Origin: Thermosediminibacterales bacterium
GTDB taxonomy: Bacteria; Bacillota; Thermosediminibacteria; Koleobacterales; JARRCM01
Direction: 5' to 3'
Length of the DNA: 64,000 bases
Assembly (NCBI GenBank): GCA_029982205.1
Contig: JARRCM010000003.1
Location: forward strand, 30,740-94,739
Shown: positions 54,697 to 63,984 of the stretch, piece after piece
Numbering within the stretch: the stretch's first letter is position 1
How the letters are laid out: every line of letters starts with the position of its first letter
Translations under genes and position numbers: made by a program
The notes under the pieces: model-generated
What the model saw: only the letters and a program-made list of their open reading frames with translations
Told to the model about the DNA's origin: nothing
Databases searched by the model: none

Positions 54697-55410
54697 TTGC
54701 AAAAAGAACTTATAATGGTAATAGATGATGAAAGTCATATTTTGGAACTTATAAGTTATAATTTGGAAAAAGAAGGATATAGAGTGATTGCTTGTGAGAC
54801 AGGTGAAGAAGGTTTAAAACTTATTGAAAAATATCAACCTGATCTGATTATACTTGATTTGATGTTGCCTGGAATTGACGGTCTTGAAGTTTGCAAAAAA
54901 ATCAGGAACACTGAATCGATTTCAGGTATTCCTATAATAATGCTTACCGCAAAAAGTGAAGAAATTGATAAGGTAGTGGGATTAGAAATGGGAGCAGATG
55001 ATTATATTACTAAACCTTTTGGAGTTAGAGAACTTATAGCAAGAGTTAGAGCGCTTTTAAGGAGAATTATCAGAGAAAAGGAGGAAAGTGGATTAATAAA
55101 GATAGGAGAGCTTACAATTGATACAGAATCCTACAAAGTTTATAAGAACAATAAAGAAATTAAATTGACCAGTAAAGAGTATGAACTACTAAAACTGCTT
55201 GCGATTAACAGGGGTAAAACCCTCACAAGGGATCATCTTTTAGATAAGATTTGGGGATATGATTATTATGGTGAAACAAGAACTATAGATGTTCATATAA
55301 GACACCTGAGAAAGAAAATTGAAGATGAAGACCGTGAACCAAAATATATCCATACTGTTAGAGGAATTGGTTATAGTTTATACTACAAAGGTGATGATGA
55401 ATATGCTTAA
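54697..55410 (+). CDS. phoP: Phosphate response regulator (PhoP/PhoB-like)
   Basis: OmpR-family regulator of 237 residues. Receiver domain with acidic pocket Asp10/Asp11, phosphoacceptor Asp54 (LIILDLMLPG), Thr in MLTAKS and Lys in YITKPF; then a winged-helix domain with YELLKLLAINRGKTLTRDHLLD and DVHIRHLRKKIE. The start is TTG at 54697, since AGGGGGGAT lies 5-8 bases before; an upstream ATG at 54652 gives an atypical leader. The following histidine kinase overlaps it, and the pst genes downstream argue for PhoP function. Confidence 0.92.
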   Translation: MQKELIMVIDDESHILELISYNLEKEGYRVIACETGEEGLKLIEKYQPDLIILDLMLPGIDGLEVCKKIRNTESISGIPIIMLTAKSEEIDKVVGLEMGADDYITKPFGVRELIARVRALLRRIIREKEESGLIKIGELTIDTESYKVYKNNKEIKLTSKEYELLKLLAINRGKTLTRDHLLDKIWGYDYYGETRTIDVHIRHLRKKIEDEDREPKYIHTVRGIGYSLYYKGDDEYA

Positions 55411-57175
55411 AAGACTCATGGGGGCTTTTACAGCCCTTATTTTGATAGGTGTTTTGCTGACAGGCAGTTTCTCAATGGAAATAGCAAAAAACAACTATTA
55501 TGATATGGTTGAAGAAAAACTGAAATCAAATGCCAGAATAATTCAAAAGGAACTGACTGAAGATTTGAGTAAAGGCCAAAAACTTGATTATGAAAAATTG
55601 AGTGAGGAATACAGCAGAATAACTGAGGCAAGGATAACTATAATTGATATAAACGGCAAGGTGCTTGGAGACTCGGAATTAGCTGCAGAAAAGATGGAGA
55701 ACCATAAAGACAGGCCAGAAGTAATACAAGCACTGGAAAAGGGTTTCGGGAAAAGCAGCAGGTGGAGCAACAGCCTTAATAAAAACATGCTTTATATAGC
55801 TTTGCCCTTAAAAAAAGAAAAAGAAATTGCAGGAATATTAAGGATGGCTCTTCCTCTAAATGATATATATAATATACAACATGCCATATGGCGTTATATT
55901 TTCTTTTCCGCATTTGCAGGAATTTTAGTAGCTGTTATACTTGGATATAGGTATCTGTCAAATGTAACACGCCCTATTCAGGAGATAACAGAAATGGCGG
56001 GCAACATTGCAGCAGGAAACTTTGACAAAAGGGTAAAGATAAAGACAAATGATGAAATAGGTAAACTGGGAATGGCTTTTAACTATATGACGGAAAAATT
56101 AAATGAAACCATAGAAGAATTGAAAAATGACAAGTCTAAAATGGAAGCAATCCTTACAAGTTCAATAAACGGGGTCATTGCTGTTGATAACCGAAAAAAG
56201 GCCATGATCATCAATCCTGTTGCGGAAAAGCTGTTGGATATTCAGGAAAAAGATTTTGTTGGAAAAGACTTGTTTGAAATTGCGAGGAACAAAGAAGCTG
56301 CTGAGGCTATAGAAAGAATCTTGAATTTAAAAGAGGCCAGTTCTATGGAATTCGAACTGACCTGGCCTGAAAATAAAATTTTAAAGTTTTTTTCAGCTCC
56401 GATTCGCCTGCAGGATAGGCCTTTAAAGAAAATAGGAAATTTGATAATAATTCAAGACATTACAGACATTAGAAAACTTGAAAAAATGCGTTCTGATTTT
56501 GTGGCTAATGTAACCCACGAACTGCGCACCCCGCTGACTTCCATACGAGGATTCATTGAAACCCTTAAAGAAGGAGCAATTAATGATGAGTCAAAGCGTG
56601 AAAGGTTTCTTGATATCATAGATATAGAAACAGAGCGTCTGGAGCGATTGATAGAAGATATTTTGCTTCTTTCAGAGATAGAAAACAAGCCCTTTTCTAT
56701 ACCTAAAAACAAAATAAAAGTTGAAAAAGTTATTAAAGAAGAGATAATTACAATATTTAACAAAAAAGCAGAAGAAAAAAACATTTTACTGGACACATAT
56801 TTTCAAGACAATTTGCCTGTTTTATGTATGAACAAAGACAGGTTCAAGCAGATGATGATAAATCTTATTGATAATGCGATTAAGTATACCCCTGAAGGTG
56901 GAAAGGTCCTGGTATCTGCGTATTGTATGGAAGATTGTTTGGTATTGAAGGTGAGGGATACAGGAATCGGAATACCGAAAGAGCACCTGGATAGGCTGTT
57001 TGAGCGGTTTTATAGAGTAGATAAAGGACGTTCAAGGAAACTGGGCGGAACAGGTCTGGGCCTTGCAATTGTAAAACATATAGTTTTATCTTTAAAAGGG
57101 AATATAAGTGTAAGTAGTGAACCGGGTGTAGGAACAGAATTTAAGATTGAAATACCTTTAAAAAGAGGAGAGTGA
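55403..57175 (+). CDS. phoR: Phosphate sensor histidine kinase (PhoR-like)
   Basis: 590 residues: TM1 (about 7-24), an extracellular sensor region (to about 160), TM2 (about 163-183), HAMP, a PAS domain (about 235-340), HisKA with phospho-His372 in NVTHELRTPLTSIRG, and HATPase with DTGIGIPKEH and GTGLGLAIVKH. The ATG at 55403 lies 9 bases after AAAGGTG inside phoP; ATG 55394 abuts that site. It overlaps phoP by 8 bases. The domain order matches PhoR of Firmicutes, and pstS follows. Confidence 0.91.
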   Translation: MLKRLMGAFTALILIGVLLTGSFSMEIAKNNYYDMVEEKLKSNARIIQKELTEDLSKGQKLDYEKLSEEYSRITEARITIIDINGKVLGDSELAAEKMENHKDRPEVIQALEKGFGKSSRWSNSLNKNMLYIALPLKKEKEIAGILRMALPLNDIYNIQHAIWRYIFFSAFAGILVAVILGYRYLSNVTRPIQEITEMAGNIAAGNFDKRVKIKTNDEIGKLGMAFNYMTEKLNETIEELKNDKSKMEAILTSSINGVIAVDNRKKAMIINPVAEKLLDIQEKDFVGKDLFEIARNKEAAEAIERILNLKEASSMEFELTWPENKILKFFSAPIRLQDRPLKKIGNLIIIQDITDIRKLEKMRSDFVANVTHELRTPLTSIRGFIETLKEGAINDESKRERFLDIIDIETERLERLIEDILLLSEIENKPFSIPKNKIKVEKVIKEEIITIFNKKAEEKNILLDTYFQDNLPVLCMNKDRFKQMMINLIDNAIKYTPEGGKVLVSAYCMEDCLVLKVRDTGIGIPKEHLDRLFERFYRVDKGRSRKLGGTGLGLAIVKHIVLSLKGNISVSSEPGVGTEFKIEIPLKRGE

Positions 57176-57190
57176 TTCTCCTCTTTTTAG
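57161..57190 (+). terminator. Terminator of phoP-phoR
   Basis: AAAAGAGGAGA (57161-57171) pairs with TCTCCTCTTTT (57177-57187), 5-base loop, then TTTAG. Confidence 0.8.
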
Positions 57191-57195
57191 TTTAG

Positions 57196-57234
57196 TTTAC
57201 ATATTTTTAACTTTCTCTTTATTTTATCTTAACA
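57196..57234 (+). promoter_or_regulatory. Pho box before pstS
   Basis: Four hexamers at an exact 11-base period: TTTACA (57196), TTAACT (57207), TTTATT (57218) and TTAACA (57229). This is the Bacillus-type PhoP recognition pattern (TT(A/T/C)ACA, N5). A weak -10, TACAGT (57253-57258), begins 18 bases after the last unit. Confidence 0.75.
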
Positions 57235-57301
57235 AATATAAGATAAATTTAGTACAGTAAAATGAACTAAAATTAAATGAATTAAAAGGGAGGAGAAAAA
57301 A

Positions 57302-58162
57302 ATGCAAAAAACAGCATTAGTCTTAGGTTTACTGATTTTAGCTTTAGCACTTGTGTTTACAGGGTGTCAACAATCAGCAGTGAAACAAATACCAGATGAA
57401 TCAAATGAAAGCGGTAGTGAAGAAAAACTTTCTGGGAGTATTACTATAGCGGGTTCAACTTCTGTACAACCCCTTGCAGAAGAACTGGCACAGGCTTTTA
57501 TGGAAAAGTATCCTGATGTAAAAATTGATGTACAGGGCGGAGGTTCTTCAGTAGGAGTACAATCTGCTTATGAAGGAGTAGCTGATATAGGTACTGCTTC
57601 AAGAGAATTAAAAGATAAAGAAAAGCCTTATGGTCTTCATGAACATGTGATTGCAAAGGACGGTATTGCAATAGTTGTTAATCCAGCAAACAAAGCTGTT
57701 AATGATATTACTATGGAACAGATCAAAAAAATATATACTGGCGAGATAACTAATTGGAAGCAGCTGGGTGGAAACGATGCCAAGATTACAGTGGTTAACC
57801 GAGAAGAAGGATCAGGAACAAGGGGAGCTTTTACAGAAATAGTTATGGGTAAAGACGCCAAATTCAGAGATGACTGCATTATTCAACCTTCAAACGGTTC
57901 GGTAAGGCAGACCGTAGCTACTGATCCAAATGCGTTAGGTTTTATTTCAATGGGAATGTTAAACGACAGCGTTAAAGGCCTCAAAGTTAACGGTGTAGAT
58001 CCGACCCCTGAAAATGTTGTTAATGGGAGTTATAAAATAGCGAGACCTTTCTTAATGCTTACAAAAGACGAACCCCAGGGTGTAGTTAAAGCCTTCCTTG
58101 ACTTTGTCTGCAGTGAAAAAGGTCAGGAGATAGTTGGTAAGGAATACATCAGAGTGAAATGA
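57302..58162 (+). CDS. pstS: Phosphate-binding lipoprotein
   Basis: Periplasmic-type phosphate-binding component tethered to the membrane. The signal peptide ends VFTGC (Cys at about residue 22). SITIAGSTSVQPLAEEL and QGGGSSVGVQSA, followed by REEGSGTRGAF, match PstS phosphate-binding loops. It has 286 residues. GGAGG precedes the ATG. A strong terminator after the gene separates it from pstC, consistent with higher PstS expression than the permease genes. Confidence 0.94.
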   Translation: MQKTALVLGLLILALALVFTGCQQSAVKQIPDESNESGSEEKLSGSITIAGSTSVQPLAEELAQAFMEKYPDVKIDVQGGGSSVGVQSAYEGVADIGTASRELKDKEKPYGLHEHVIAKDGIAIVVNPANKAVNDITMEQIKKIYTGEITNWKQLGGNDAKITVVNREEGSGTRGAFTEIVMGKDAKFRDDCIIQPSNGSVRQTVATDPNALGFISMGMLNDSVKGLKVNGVDPTPENVVNGSYKIARPFLMLTKDEPQGVVKAFLDFVCSEKGQEIVGKEYIRVK

Positions 58163-58175
58163 ACTGGTATTTGTT

Positions 58176-58212
58176 GCAACAAAGCAGCTGTAAGGCAGCT
58201 TTGTTGCTTTTT
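58176..58212 (+). terminator. Terminator or attenuator between pstS and pstC
   Basis: GCAACAAAGC (58176-58185) and GCTTTGTTGC (58198-58207) are exact complements, followed by TTTTT. Confidence 0.85.
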
Positions 58213-58246
58213 ATTGCTTAAATATATTTTTTTACAGTTATTAAAT

Positions 58247-58285
58247 TTTACATAAATTTAACAATATGTTAATCAATATTTAATA
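58247..58285 (+). promoter_or_regulatory. Second Pho box, before pstC
   Basis: TTTACA (58247), TTAACA (58258), TTAATC (58269) and TTAATA (58280) again sit at an 11-base period. A -10 (TATAAA, 58293-58298) lies 18 bases after the third unit, the same offset as in the pstS promoter. Confidence 0.65.
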
Positions 58286-58334
58286 AAAACCATATAAAGT
58301 AGAAATGATGATGCAGTGAGAGGAGATGTCGAAA

Positions 58335-59189
58335 TTGAGAGCCTATGAAAGATTCATTGAAATCGTTTTGTTCTTATTTGCAATAACGGCGGTTCTTACT
58401 GTTTTGCTTATAACCTTTTTCGTTTTTAGAGAGGGGTTACCTATTATATTCAGTGAAGGTATTTTAAACTTTGTTGCAAGCACCGAATGGGCCCCTCTTT
58501 CAGGTAAATTTGGAATCCTCAGTATGATATTGGGTTCAGTACAGGTGACTCTAGGTGCTATAATACTGGGTGTTCCCATTGGAGTTGCATGTGCTGTATA
58601 TCTAGCTGAGATAGCGGACAAACATATTGTTCAGATAGTTAGGCCAGGAATAGAACTTCTGGCAGGTATACCTTCTGTTGTTTACGGCTTTTTTGGGCTG
58701 TCAGTTCTGGTGCCTTTTATACGCAACCACTTTCCCGGTAACGGTTTTAGCATTCTTGCAGGTTCAATAATCTTAGCAATAATGATTTTGCCTACTGTTA
58801 TAAATATATCTGAAACATCTATAAGGAGCGTTCCGGAAGAATATAAGTCAGGTTCACTTGCTCTGGGAGCATCACACTGGCAAACCATATACAGGGTAAT
58901 TTTGCCTGCTGCTAAATCGGGAATTATTACTTCTGTTATATTGGGTATGGGTAGAGCCATAGGCGAGACCATGGCGGTTATAATGGTGACAGGTAACGTT
59001 ACAAAGGTTGCAGGCAGTATTTTTGACCCTGTAAGGACTCTTACAGGGAATATAGCAATAGAGATGGGTTATGCAGCAGGTGACCACAGGCTTGCCTTGT
59101 TTGCTACCGGAGTAGTGCTTTTTGTTTTTATAATGGTTTTAAACCTGATAGCCACCTTTTTTGCTCAGAAAGCAGGTGAAATAAAATAA
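58335..59189 (+). CDS. pstC: Phosphate ABC transporter permease PstC
   Basis: Permease with about six membrane helices and the EAA loop (EYKSGSLALGASHWQTIYRVILPAA). The TTG at 58335 is preferred because AGGAG (58321-58325) is 9 bases before it; the in-frame ATG at 58326 touches that site. It has 284 residues. Stop overlaps the pstA start by one base. Confidence 0.92.
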   Translation: MRAYERFIEIVLFLFAITAVLTVLLITFFVFREGLPIIFSEGILNFVASTEWAPLSGKFGILSMILGSVQVTLGAIILGVPIGVACAVYLAEIADKHIVQIVRPGIELLAGIPSVVYGFFGLSVLVPFIRNHFPGNGFSILAGSIILAIMILPTVINISETSIRSVPEEYKSGSLALGASHWQTIYRVILPAAKSGIITSVILGMGRAIGETMAVIMVTGNVTKVAGSIFDPVRTLTGNIAIEMGYAAGDHRLALFATGVVLFVFIMVLNLIATFFAQKAGEIK

Positions 59190-60025
59190 TGAGTAAAAAA
59201 TTTAGACAGAATATTGCTTTCTTAGTTTTAAAAACGGCAGCATTTATTACGGTGTCTGTTTTGCTCATTATTATCGGCTATATATTAATTAATGGCATAA
59301 AACATGTTAACATTGAATTTTTGACCCAAAAGCCTTATGACATGGGCAGAAAGGGAGGTATTTTTCCGTTTATTGTTACTACTATCTACATGACTTTAGT
59401 ATCTCTGGCTATAGCGGCACCCGTTGGAATCGGCGCAGGCATATATTTAACCGAGTACTCTAGAGAAGGGAAGATAATTAAATTTATACGGTTCTGTACC
59501 GAAACCCTTGCCGGAATCCCTTCAATAATTTTTGGATTGTTTGGATTTGTGTTTTTCGTAATCTTTATAGGGCTACGTTGGTCAATCCTTTCCGGTGCTC
59601 TTACACTGGCATGTATGGTACTTCCAACAATCATACGGACTTCAGAAGAAGCTATAAAAACGGTACCGATCTCATACAGAGAAGGCAGTCTGGCTTTAGG
59701 TGCAACAAAGTGGCAGACAATTGCAAAGGTAGTATTGCCGAGCAGTATTCCCGGAATTATAACAGGTATAATACTAAGTATAGGTCGAGCAGTTGGGGAG
59801 ACAGCGGCCGTTATACTAACCGCCGGCAGTTCATTAAGAATGCCTTTAAGTATTATGGACCCAGGAAGGACCATGTCAGTTCATCTTTATCTACTTACTA
59901 TGGAAGGGCTTTCAAGTGAAAAGGCGTTTGCCACTGCGACAGTTTTGGTTTTATTAATAATTCTAATAAATTTTGCTGCAAATAAGATGGTAGGGCTAGT
60001 TAAATCAGGTATACCTAAAAAGTAG
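59189..60025 (+). CDS. pstA: Phosphate ABC transporter permease PstA
   Basis: Second permease, 278 residues, about six helices. [22 protein letters not shown] is the EAA loop; [15 protein letters not shown] follows, both typical of PstA. It partners PstC. The ATG overlaps the pstC stop (TAATG). Confidence 0.93.
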   Translation: MSKKFRQNIAFLVLKTAAFITVSVLLIIIGYILINGIKHVNIEFLTQKPYDMGRKGGIFPFIVTTIYMTLVSLAIAAPVGIGAGIYLTEYSREGKIIKFIRFCTETLAGIPSIIFGLFGFVFFVIFIGLRWSILSGALTLACMVLPTIIRTSEEAIKTVPISYREGSLALGATKWQTIAKVVLPSSIPGIITGIILSIGRAVGETAAVILTAGSSLRMPLSIMDPGRTMSVHLYLLTMEGLSSEKAFATATVLVLLIILINFAANKMVGLVKSGIPKK

Positions 60026-60036
60026 GGGGAAAAGTC

Positions 60037-60792
60037 ATGGATAACAGAAAAATAGAAATAAAGAACTTGAGTTTTTATTATGGTGATGTGAAGGCTTTAA
60101 AAGACATAAATATAGATATACCTTCCAATATGATAACAGCATTAATAGGGCCTTCGGGTTGTGGTAAGTCCACTTTTTTAAGAGTATTAAACCGAATGAA
60201 CGATATGATAGAAAATACCCGTTTGGAGGGAAGAGTAATCCTTGAAGGTGAGGACATTTATCCGGATTATGACGTGATTCAACTCAGAAAAAAAGTTGGA
60301 ATGGTTTTTCAGAAACCTAATCCCTTTCCCATGTCGGTATATGACAACATAGCTTATGGCCCAAGGCTCCACAGGAGGCTTAAAAAAAGTGAACTTGATG
60401 AAATTGTCGAGAAAAGCTTAAAAGGTGCTGCCCTTTGGGATGAAGTTAAAGACAGATTAAAGGATAATGCATTAGGCCTGTCAGGAGGTCAGCAGCAGAG
60501 GTTATGTATAGCCCGCTGTCTTGCGGTGGAACCTGAAGTCCTGCTTATGGATGAGCCAACTTCTGCTTTGGATCCGATTTCAACTCTTAAGATAGAAGAA
60601 CTTGTAAAAAAACTTAAGGAGAAGTATACGATTATAATAGTAACTCACAACATGCAGCAGGCTGGTAGAATATCTGATTACACAGCATTTTTCCTTAATG
60701 GAGAGATAATCGAACATGGGTTGACTGAAGAGATATTTTATAGACCTAAAGACAAGAGAACAGAAGACTATATAACCGGGAGATTCGGTTAA
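60037..60792 (+). CDS. pstB: Phosphate ABC transporter ATPase
   Basis: 251 residues with Walker [10 protein letters not shown] (about 34-42), [20 protein letters not shown] (diagnostic of PstB), [13 protein letters not shown] and Walker [13 protein letters not shown]. Energises phosphate uptake. GGGGG precedes the ATG; 11 bases after pstA. Confidence 0.96.
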   Translation: MDNRKIEIKNLSFYYGDVKALKDINIDIPSNMITALIGPSGCGKSTFLRVLNRMNDMIENTRLEGRVILEGEDIYPDYDVIQLRKKVGMVFQKPNPFPMSVYDNIAYGPRLHRRLKKSELDEIVEKSLKGAALWDEVKDRLKDNALGLSGGQQQRLCIARCLAVEPEVLLMDEPTSALDPISTLKIEELVKKLKEKYTIIIVTHNMQQAGRISDYTAFFLNGEIIEHGLTEEIFYRPKDKRTEDYITGRFG

Positions 60793-60813
60793 AAATAAAA
60801 AGGAGGGAAATTA

Positions 60814-61473
60814 ATGGGGCCAAGGAGTTATTTTGACAAAGAACTTACCAACCTTTTTGAGAGTCTTAAAGAGATGGGTTACTTGGTAGAAGAAGCTATA
60901 GACAATTCAATAAGAGCCTTAACAGAACATAATACGGAGTTGGCTCAAAAGGTAATAGAAAATGATGATTTAATCGACAAAATGGAGACAGATATAGAGG
61001 AGAAATGTATAAAACTTATAGCGACACAGCAGCCGCTGGCCGGAGATTTAAGAGAAATATTCACTACACTTAAAATAATTACAGACCTTGAGAGAATAGC
61101 AGACCATGCTGTAGATATTGCTAAAGTTTCTATTAGACTTGCAGATCAAAAATATATAAAGCCATTGATAGATATTCCGCGTATGGCAGACTTGGCAAGG
61201 GAAATGGTAAGGGACTGCTTAAAGGCATATATGAATAAAGACGTGGAACTGGCTAATTCTATATGTCAGAAAGATGACATCATAGATGGGTTGTATAAAC
61301 AGATATTTAGAGAACTGCTTGTTTACATGATGGAAGACCCTAAGACCATTAACCAGGCAACTCAGTTTCTTTTTGTTTCCAGATTCTTAGAAAGAATTGG
61401 AGACCATACCACCAATGTTTGCGAATGGGTTATTTATAATGTGACAGGTAAAAAGACTGATTTGAATTTATAA
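60814..61473 (+). CDS. phoU: Phosphate signalling protein PhoU
   Basis: Peripheral protein of 219 residues with two repeated three-helix bundles and metal-binding acidic motifs ITDLERIADHAVDIA and RFLERIGDHTTNV. It transmits Pst uptake status to PhoR and restrains the regulon. AGGAGGG precedes the ATG. A terminator follows. Confidence 0.95.
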   Translation: MGPRSYFDKELTNLFESLKEMGYLVEEAIDNSIRALTEHNTELAQKVIENDDLIDKMETDIEEKCIKLIATQQPLAGDLREIFTTLKIITDLERIADHAVDIAKVSIRLADQKYIKPLIDIPRMADLAREMVRDCLKAYMNKDVELANSICQKDDIIDGLYKQIFRELLVYMMEDPKTINQATQFLFVSRFLERIGDHTTNVCEWVIYNVTGKKTDLNL

Positions 61474-61490
61474 ACCATACATTTGAGATA

Positions 61491-61530
61491 TTAGGGAGGT
61501 GCTTAAAATGCCCCTCCCTAATTTGTTTAA
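61491..61530 (+). terminator. Terminator of pstCAB-phoU
   Basis: TTAGGGAGG (61491-61499) pairs with CCTCCCTAA (61513-61521), followed by TTTGTTT. Confidence 0.75.
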
Positions 61531-61626
61531 AAAACAACTAACAAGCAGGATATTTTCGACAAATATAGAAAGAGTTATAATGTTGTTTTATACTATATGA
61601 TTTAGCTTGAAAGGATGAAATGTTAA

Positions 61627-62466
61627 GTGAAATTGAAAGAACTACAGTTCGATGATGTGAATTTAAAACTTTATTTAGAAGACTGTTTTACAGGAATGAA
61701 AAAATATATAGAAAAAAAATCCGTAGATGTAATAGTAACTTCACCTCCTTATAATATAGGTGTGGGTTATAACCGTTATAATGACAATATTCCCAGGGAA
61801 GAATACCTTAACTGGCTTGGCGAATGGGCAGAAATAACAAAACAGGTATTAAATGACAACGGTTCTTTGTTTTTGAACATAGGGTCGAAACCTTCGGATC
61901 CATGGGTGCCTTTTGAGGTGGTTTGTGAAATGAGAAAACATTTTAAGCTTCAAAATGTAATCCACTGGATTAAATCCATCTATATTGAACATGAAAGCTA
62001 TGGAAACAAAATTGAATTAAATGTAGGGCATTATAAGCCCATTAACAGCAAAAGGTTTATCAATGATACCCATGAGTATGTGTTTCATTTAACAAAAACC
62101 GGTAAAGTTGAGTTAGATCGTCTGGCTGTGGGAGTGCCATATAAGGATGAATCCAATATTACAAGGTGGAATAATGGTAAAACGGGGTTAAGGTGCCGTG
62201 GGAATTCATGGTATATTCCCTACAAAACTATTCAAAACAGGGCCAAAGACCGCCCTCATCCGGCAAGTTTTCCATCTGAACTGGCTGAAATGTGTATAAA
62301 GTTACATGGCCTTGAAAGAACAAATTTAGTGCTGGATCCTTTCCTTGGAATCGGAAACACGGCAATAGCATGTAAAAAATTGAAAAAGAATTTCATAGGT
62401 TTTGAAATCGATGAGACATATTATAATGAAGCGATAAGATTGTTGGAAGGTTTAAATCTCGGTTAA
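61627..62466 (+). CDS. Solo DNA methyltransferase (N4-cytosine/N6-adenine)
   Basis: Beta-class enzyme of 279 residues: catalytic motif TSPPYN (38-43) precedes the SAM motif [12 protein letters not shown] (from Asp237). SPPY is common among N4-cytosine methylases, but N6-adenine cannot be excluded. No restriction gene is adjacent, so it is an orphan methylase that may mark sites for regulation. The start is GTG with AAGGATG about 11 bases before. Followed after 25 bases by a permease gene. Confidence 0.85.
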   Translation: MKLKELQFDDVNLKLYLEDCFTGMKKYIEKKSVDVIVTSPPYNIGVGYNRYNDNIPREEYLNWLGEWAEITKQVLNDNGSLFLNIGSKPSDPWVPFEVVCEMRKHFKLQNVIHWIKSIYIEHESYGNKIELNVGHYKPINSKRFINDTHEYVFHLTKTGKVELDRLAVGVPYKDESNITRWNNGKTGLRCRGNSWYIPYKTIQNRAKDRPHPASFPSELAEMCIKLHGLERTNLVLDPFLGIGNTAIACKKLKKNFIGFEIDETYYNEAIRLLEGLNLG

Positions 62467-62491
62467 CTTATTGGAGGGATTAAGCAAAAAC

Positions 62492-63826
62492 ATGAAATGC
62501 ATAAATAAAATCAGAGTTATAAACTTGCTGACAATTGTAGTGTTATATTTTATGAGTGTTTTTTCAGGATTGCGCTGTTTCGAAATTGCGACAGGTTTGA
62601 TCGTTATGATTGCATTAGCCATGAGTTTTCCTTTTATTAACAGGGCTAATAAGCTGGTTTCATTTATTCTTTTTATTTTTGCTACCTTAATTTTAGTTTT
62701 TAGCAAAGCGGATTTTTTGGATTATGTCGATGGTTTTAGGAAAAATTCCGGACTGCTTGTTTTGTTTCTTTTAGTTCCACTTTTAGGTATCCCTTTTAAA
62801 TTTGATAAATATCAGAATGCATTAAAACATTTTTATGAGAACAACATAAAAAACGGCTTTCATTTTTATTTTTTCTCTTACTTTACATCTTTTTTACTGG
62901 GAGGAGTAATAAACGTTGCAGCTATTCCTATAGTTTATGAGGTTTCATCTTCAGGGAGTGAAATATATTCAGGTGATTGCCTTTCTAAAGCTATAGTAAG
63001 GGGTAACTCTCTGGGGGTGCTCTGGTCACCCAGCTATTTAAGTATAGCGGTAGTTTTAAGTTTTATTGAAATTCCATGGGTCAAACTTCTCCCATACGGG
63101 TTCGGTTTAGCTTTGCTGGGGGTTTTCATTGGATCACTGGTAGAATATGTTTTTATAAAAAATATAAGTAATGATGTAAAAGTATACAAGACCCAAAACG
63201 CAAACAGAGACCTATGGGAACTTTTCGGAGTGGGGTTATTCTTACTCTTGAGTATAATTTTTTTGAATCAGACAACAAGCTATGGGGTTCTCACGATTGT
63301 TCCGCTTGTTTCTATAGTTTTTCCTGTTTTATGGGCATTAGTTTTTAAAAGATTTGAGTTTTACAATGTAAAAGTTTCGGAGTTTTTAAAAACAGGCCTG
63401 TTAAACGCTGATAATCAGCTGGTTTTATTTGGATTGGCAGGATATTTAGGTTATGCTATGCAGCGTTCCGGTATATCTGAAAAAATATCTAACTTTTTTG
63501 ATACAACTGAATTAACCGGTTCTATCTTGTTTTCGTTTGTTTTAATCATATTGATTTCTTTGGCATCGGTTTTTGGCCTTCATCCGTTAATTACAGTTTC
63601 TGCTATGGCATCGGCTTTTTCTGGCACATCTAATCCTCTGTTTATGGCACTTATATTATTGATAAGTTATTCTATTGCTGTTAATATTTCACCATTTTCC
63701 GCTACAGTACTTATAACAGCCGGCCTTCTTAAAGAATCTCCTTTTCTTACGGGCATAAGAAATAACTGGCTTTACTGTTTTTTATATGGAATAACAAGCT
63801 GTATTGTCGTTAATTTGATATTATAA
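62492..63826 (+). CDS. Polytopic membrane permease, family not recognised
   Basis: 444 residues with about 12 hydrophobic segments. A late motif, GLHPLITVSAMASAFSGTSN, and AVNISPFSATVLITAGLL resemble the IT-superfamily/anion-permease pattern, but I cannot name the family. The ATG at 62492 has GGAGGG 13 bases upstream; a TTG at 62471 overlaps that site. Runs in the same direction as the methyltransferase, probably co-transcribed. Confidence 0.7.
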   Translation: MKCINKIRVINLLTIVVLYFMSVFSGLRCFEIATGLIVMIALAMSFPFINRANKLVSFILFIFATLILVFSKADFLDYVDGFRKNSGLLVLFLLVPLLGIPFKFDKYQNALKHFYENNIKNGFHFYFFSYFTSFLLGGVINVAAIPIVYEVSSSGSEIYSGDCLSKAIVRGNSLGVLWSPSYLSIAVVLSFIEIPWVKLLPYGFGLALLGVFIGSLVEYVFIKNISNDVKVYKTQNANRDLWELFGVGLFLLLSIIFLNQTTSYGVLTIVPLVSIVFPVLWALVFKRFEFYNVKVSEFLKTGLLNADNQLVLFGLAGYLGYAMQRSGISEKISNFFDTTELTGSILFSFVLIILISLASVFGLHPLITVSAMASAFSGTSNPLFMALILLISYSIAVNISPFSATVLITAGLLKESPFLTGIRNNWLYCFLYGITSCIVVNLIL

Positions 63827-63850
63827 TTTCTGAAATTCTGATATAAAATA

Positions 63851-63890
63851 GTACTTTTTGGTACAATTTGGTACTAATTGGTGATCCGAA
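63851..63890 (+). repeat. Four-unit 10-base tandem repeat
   Basis: GTACTTTTTG, GTACAATTTG, GTACTAATTG and GTGATCCGAA begin at 63851, 63861, 63871 and 63881, one unit per helical turn. The fourth is degenerate. It lies in the 158-base gap before the next gene and is likely regulatory. Confidence 0.6.
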
Positions 63891-63930
63891 AAAAAATAAC
63901 AAAAAAAATTCTATCAACAGAAGGTACGAG

Positions 63931-63976
63931 CCTCTTCCATGTAGAAGTAATATATATAACACTTTTACATGGGAGG
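63931..63976 (+). promoter_or_regulatory. Hairpin that can hide the ribosome site of the next gene
   Basis: CCTC(TT)CCATGTAGAAGT (63931-63948) pairs with ACTTTTACATGGGAGG (63961-63976), with a two-base bulge and one mismatch, around an AT-rich 12-base loop. The GGGAGG ribosome site is the end of the right arm, paired with CCTC. Confidence 0.6.
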
Positions 63977-63984
63977 AATTTGCA

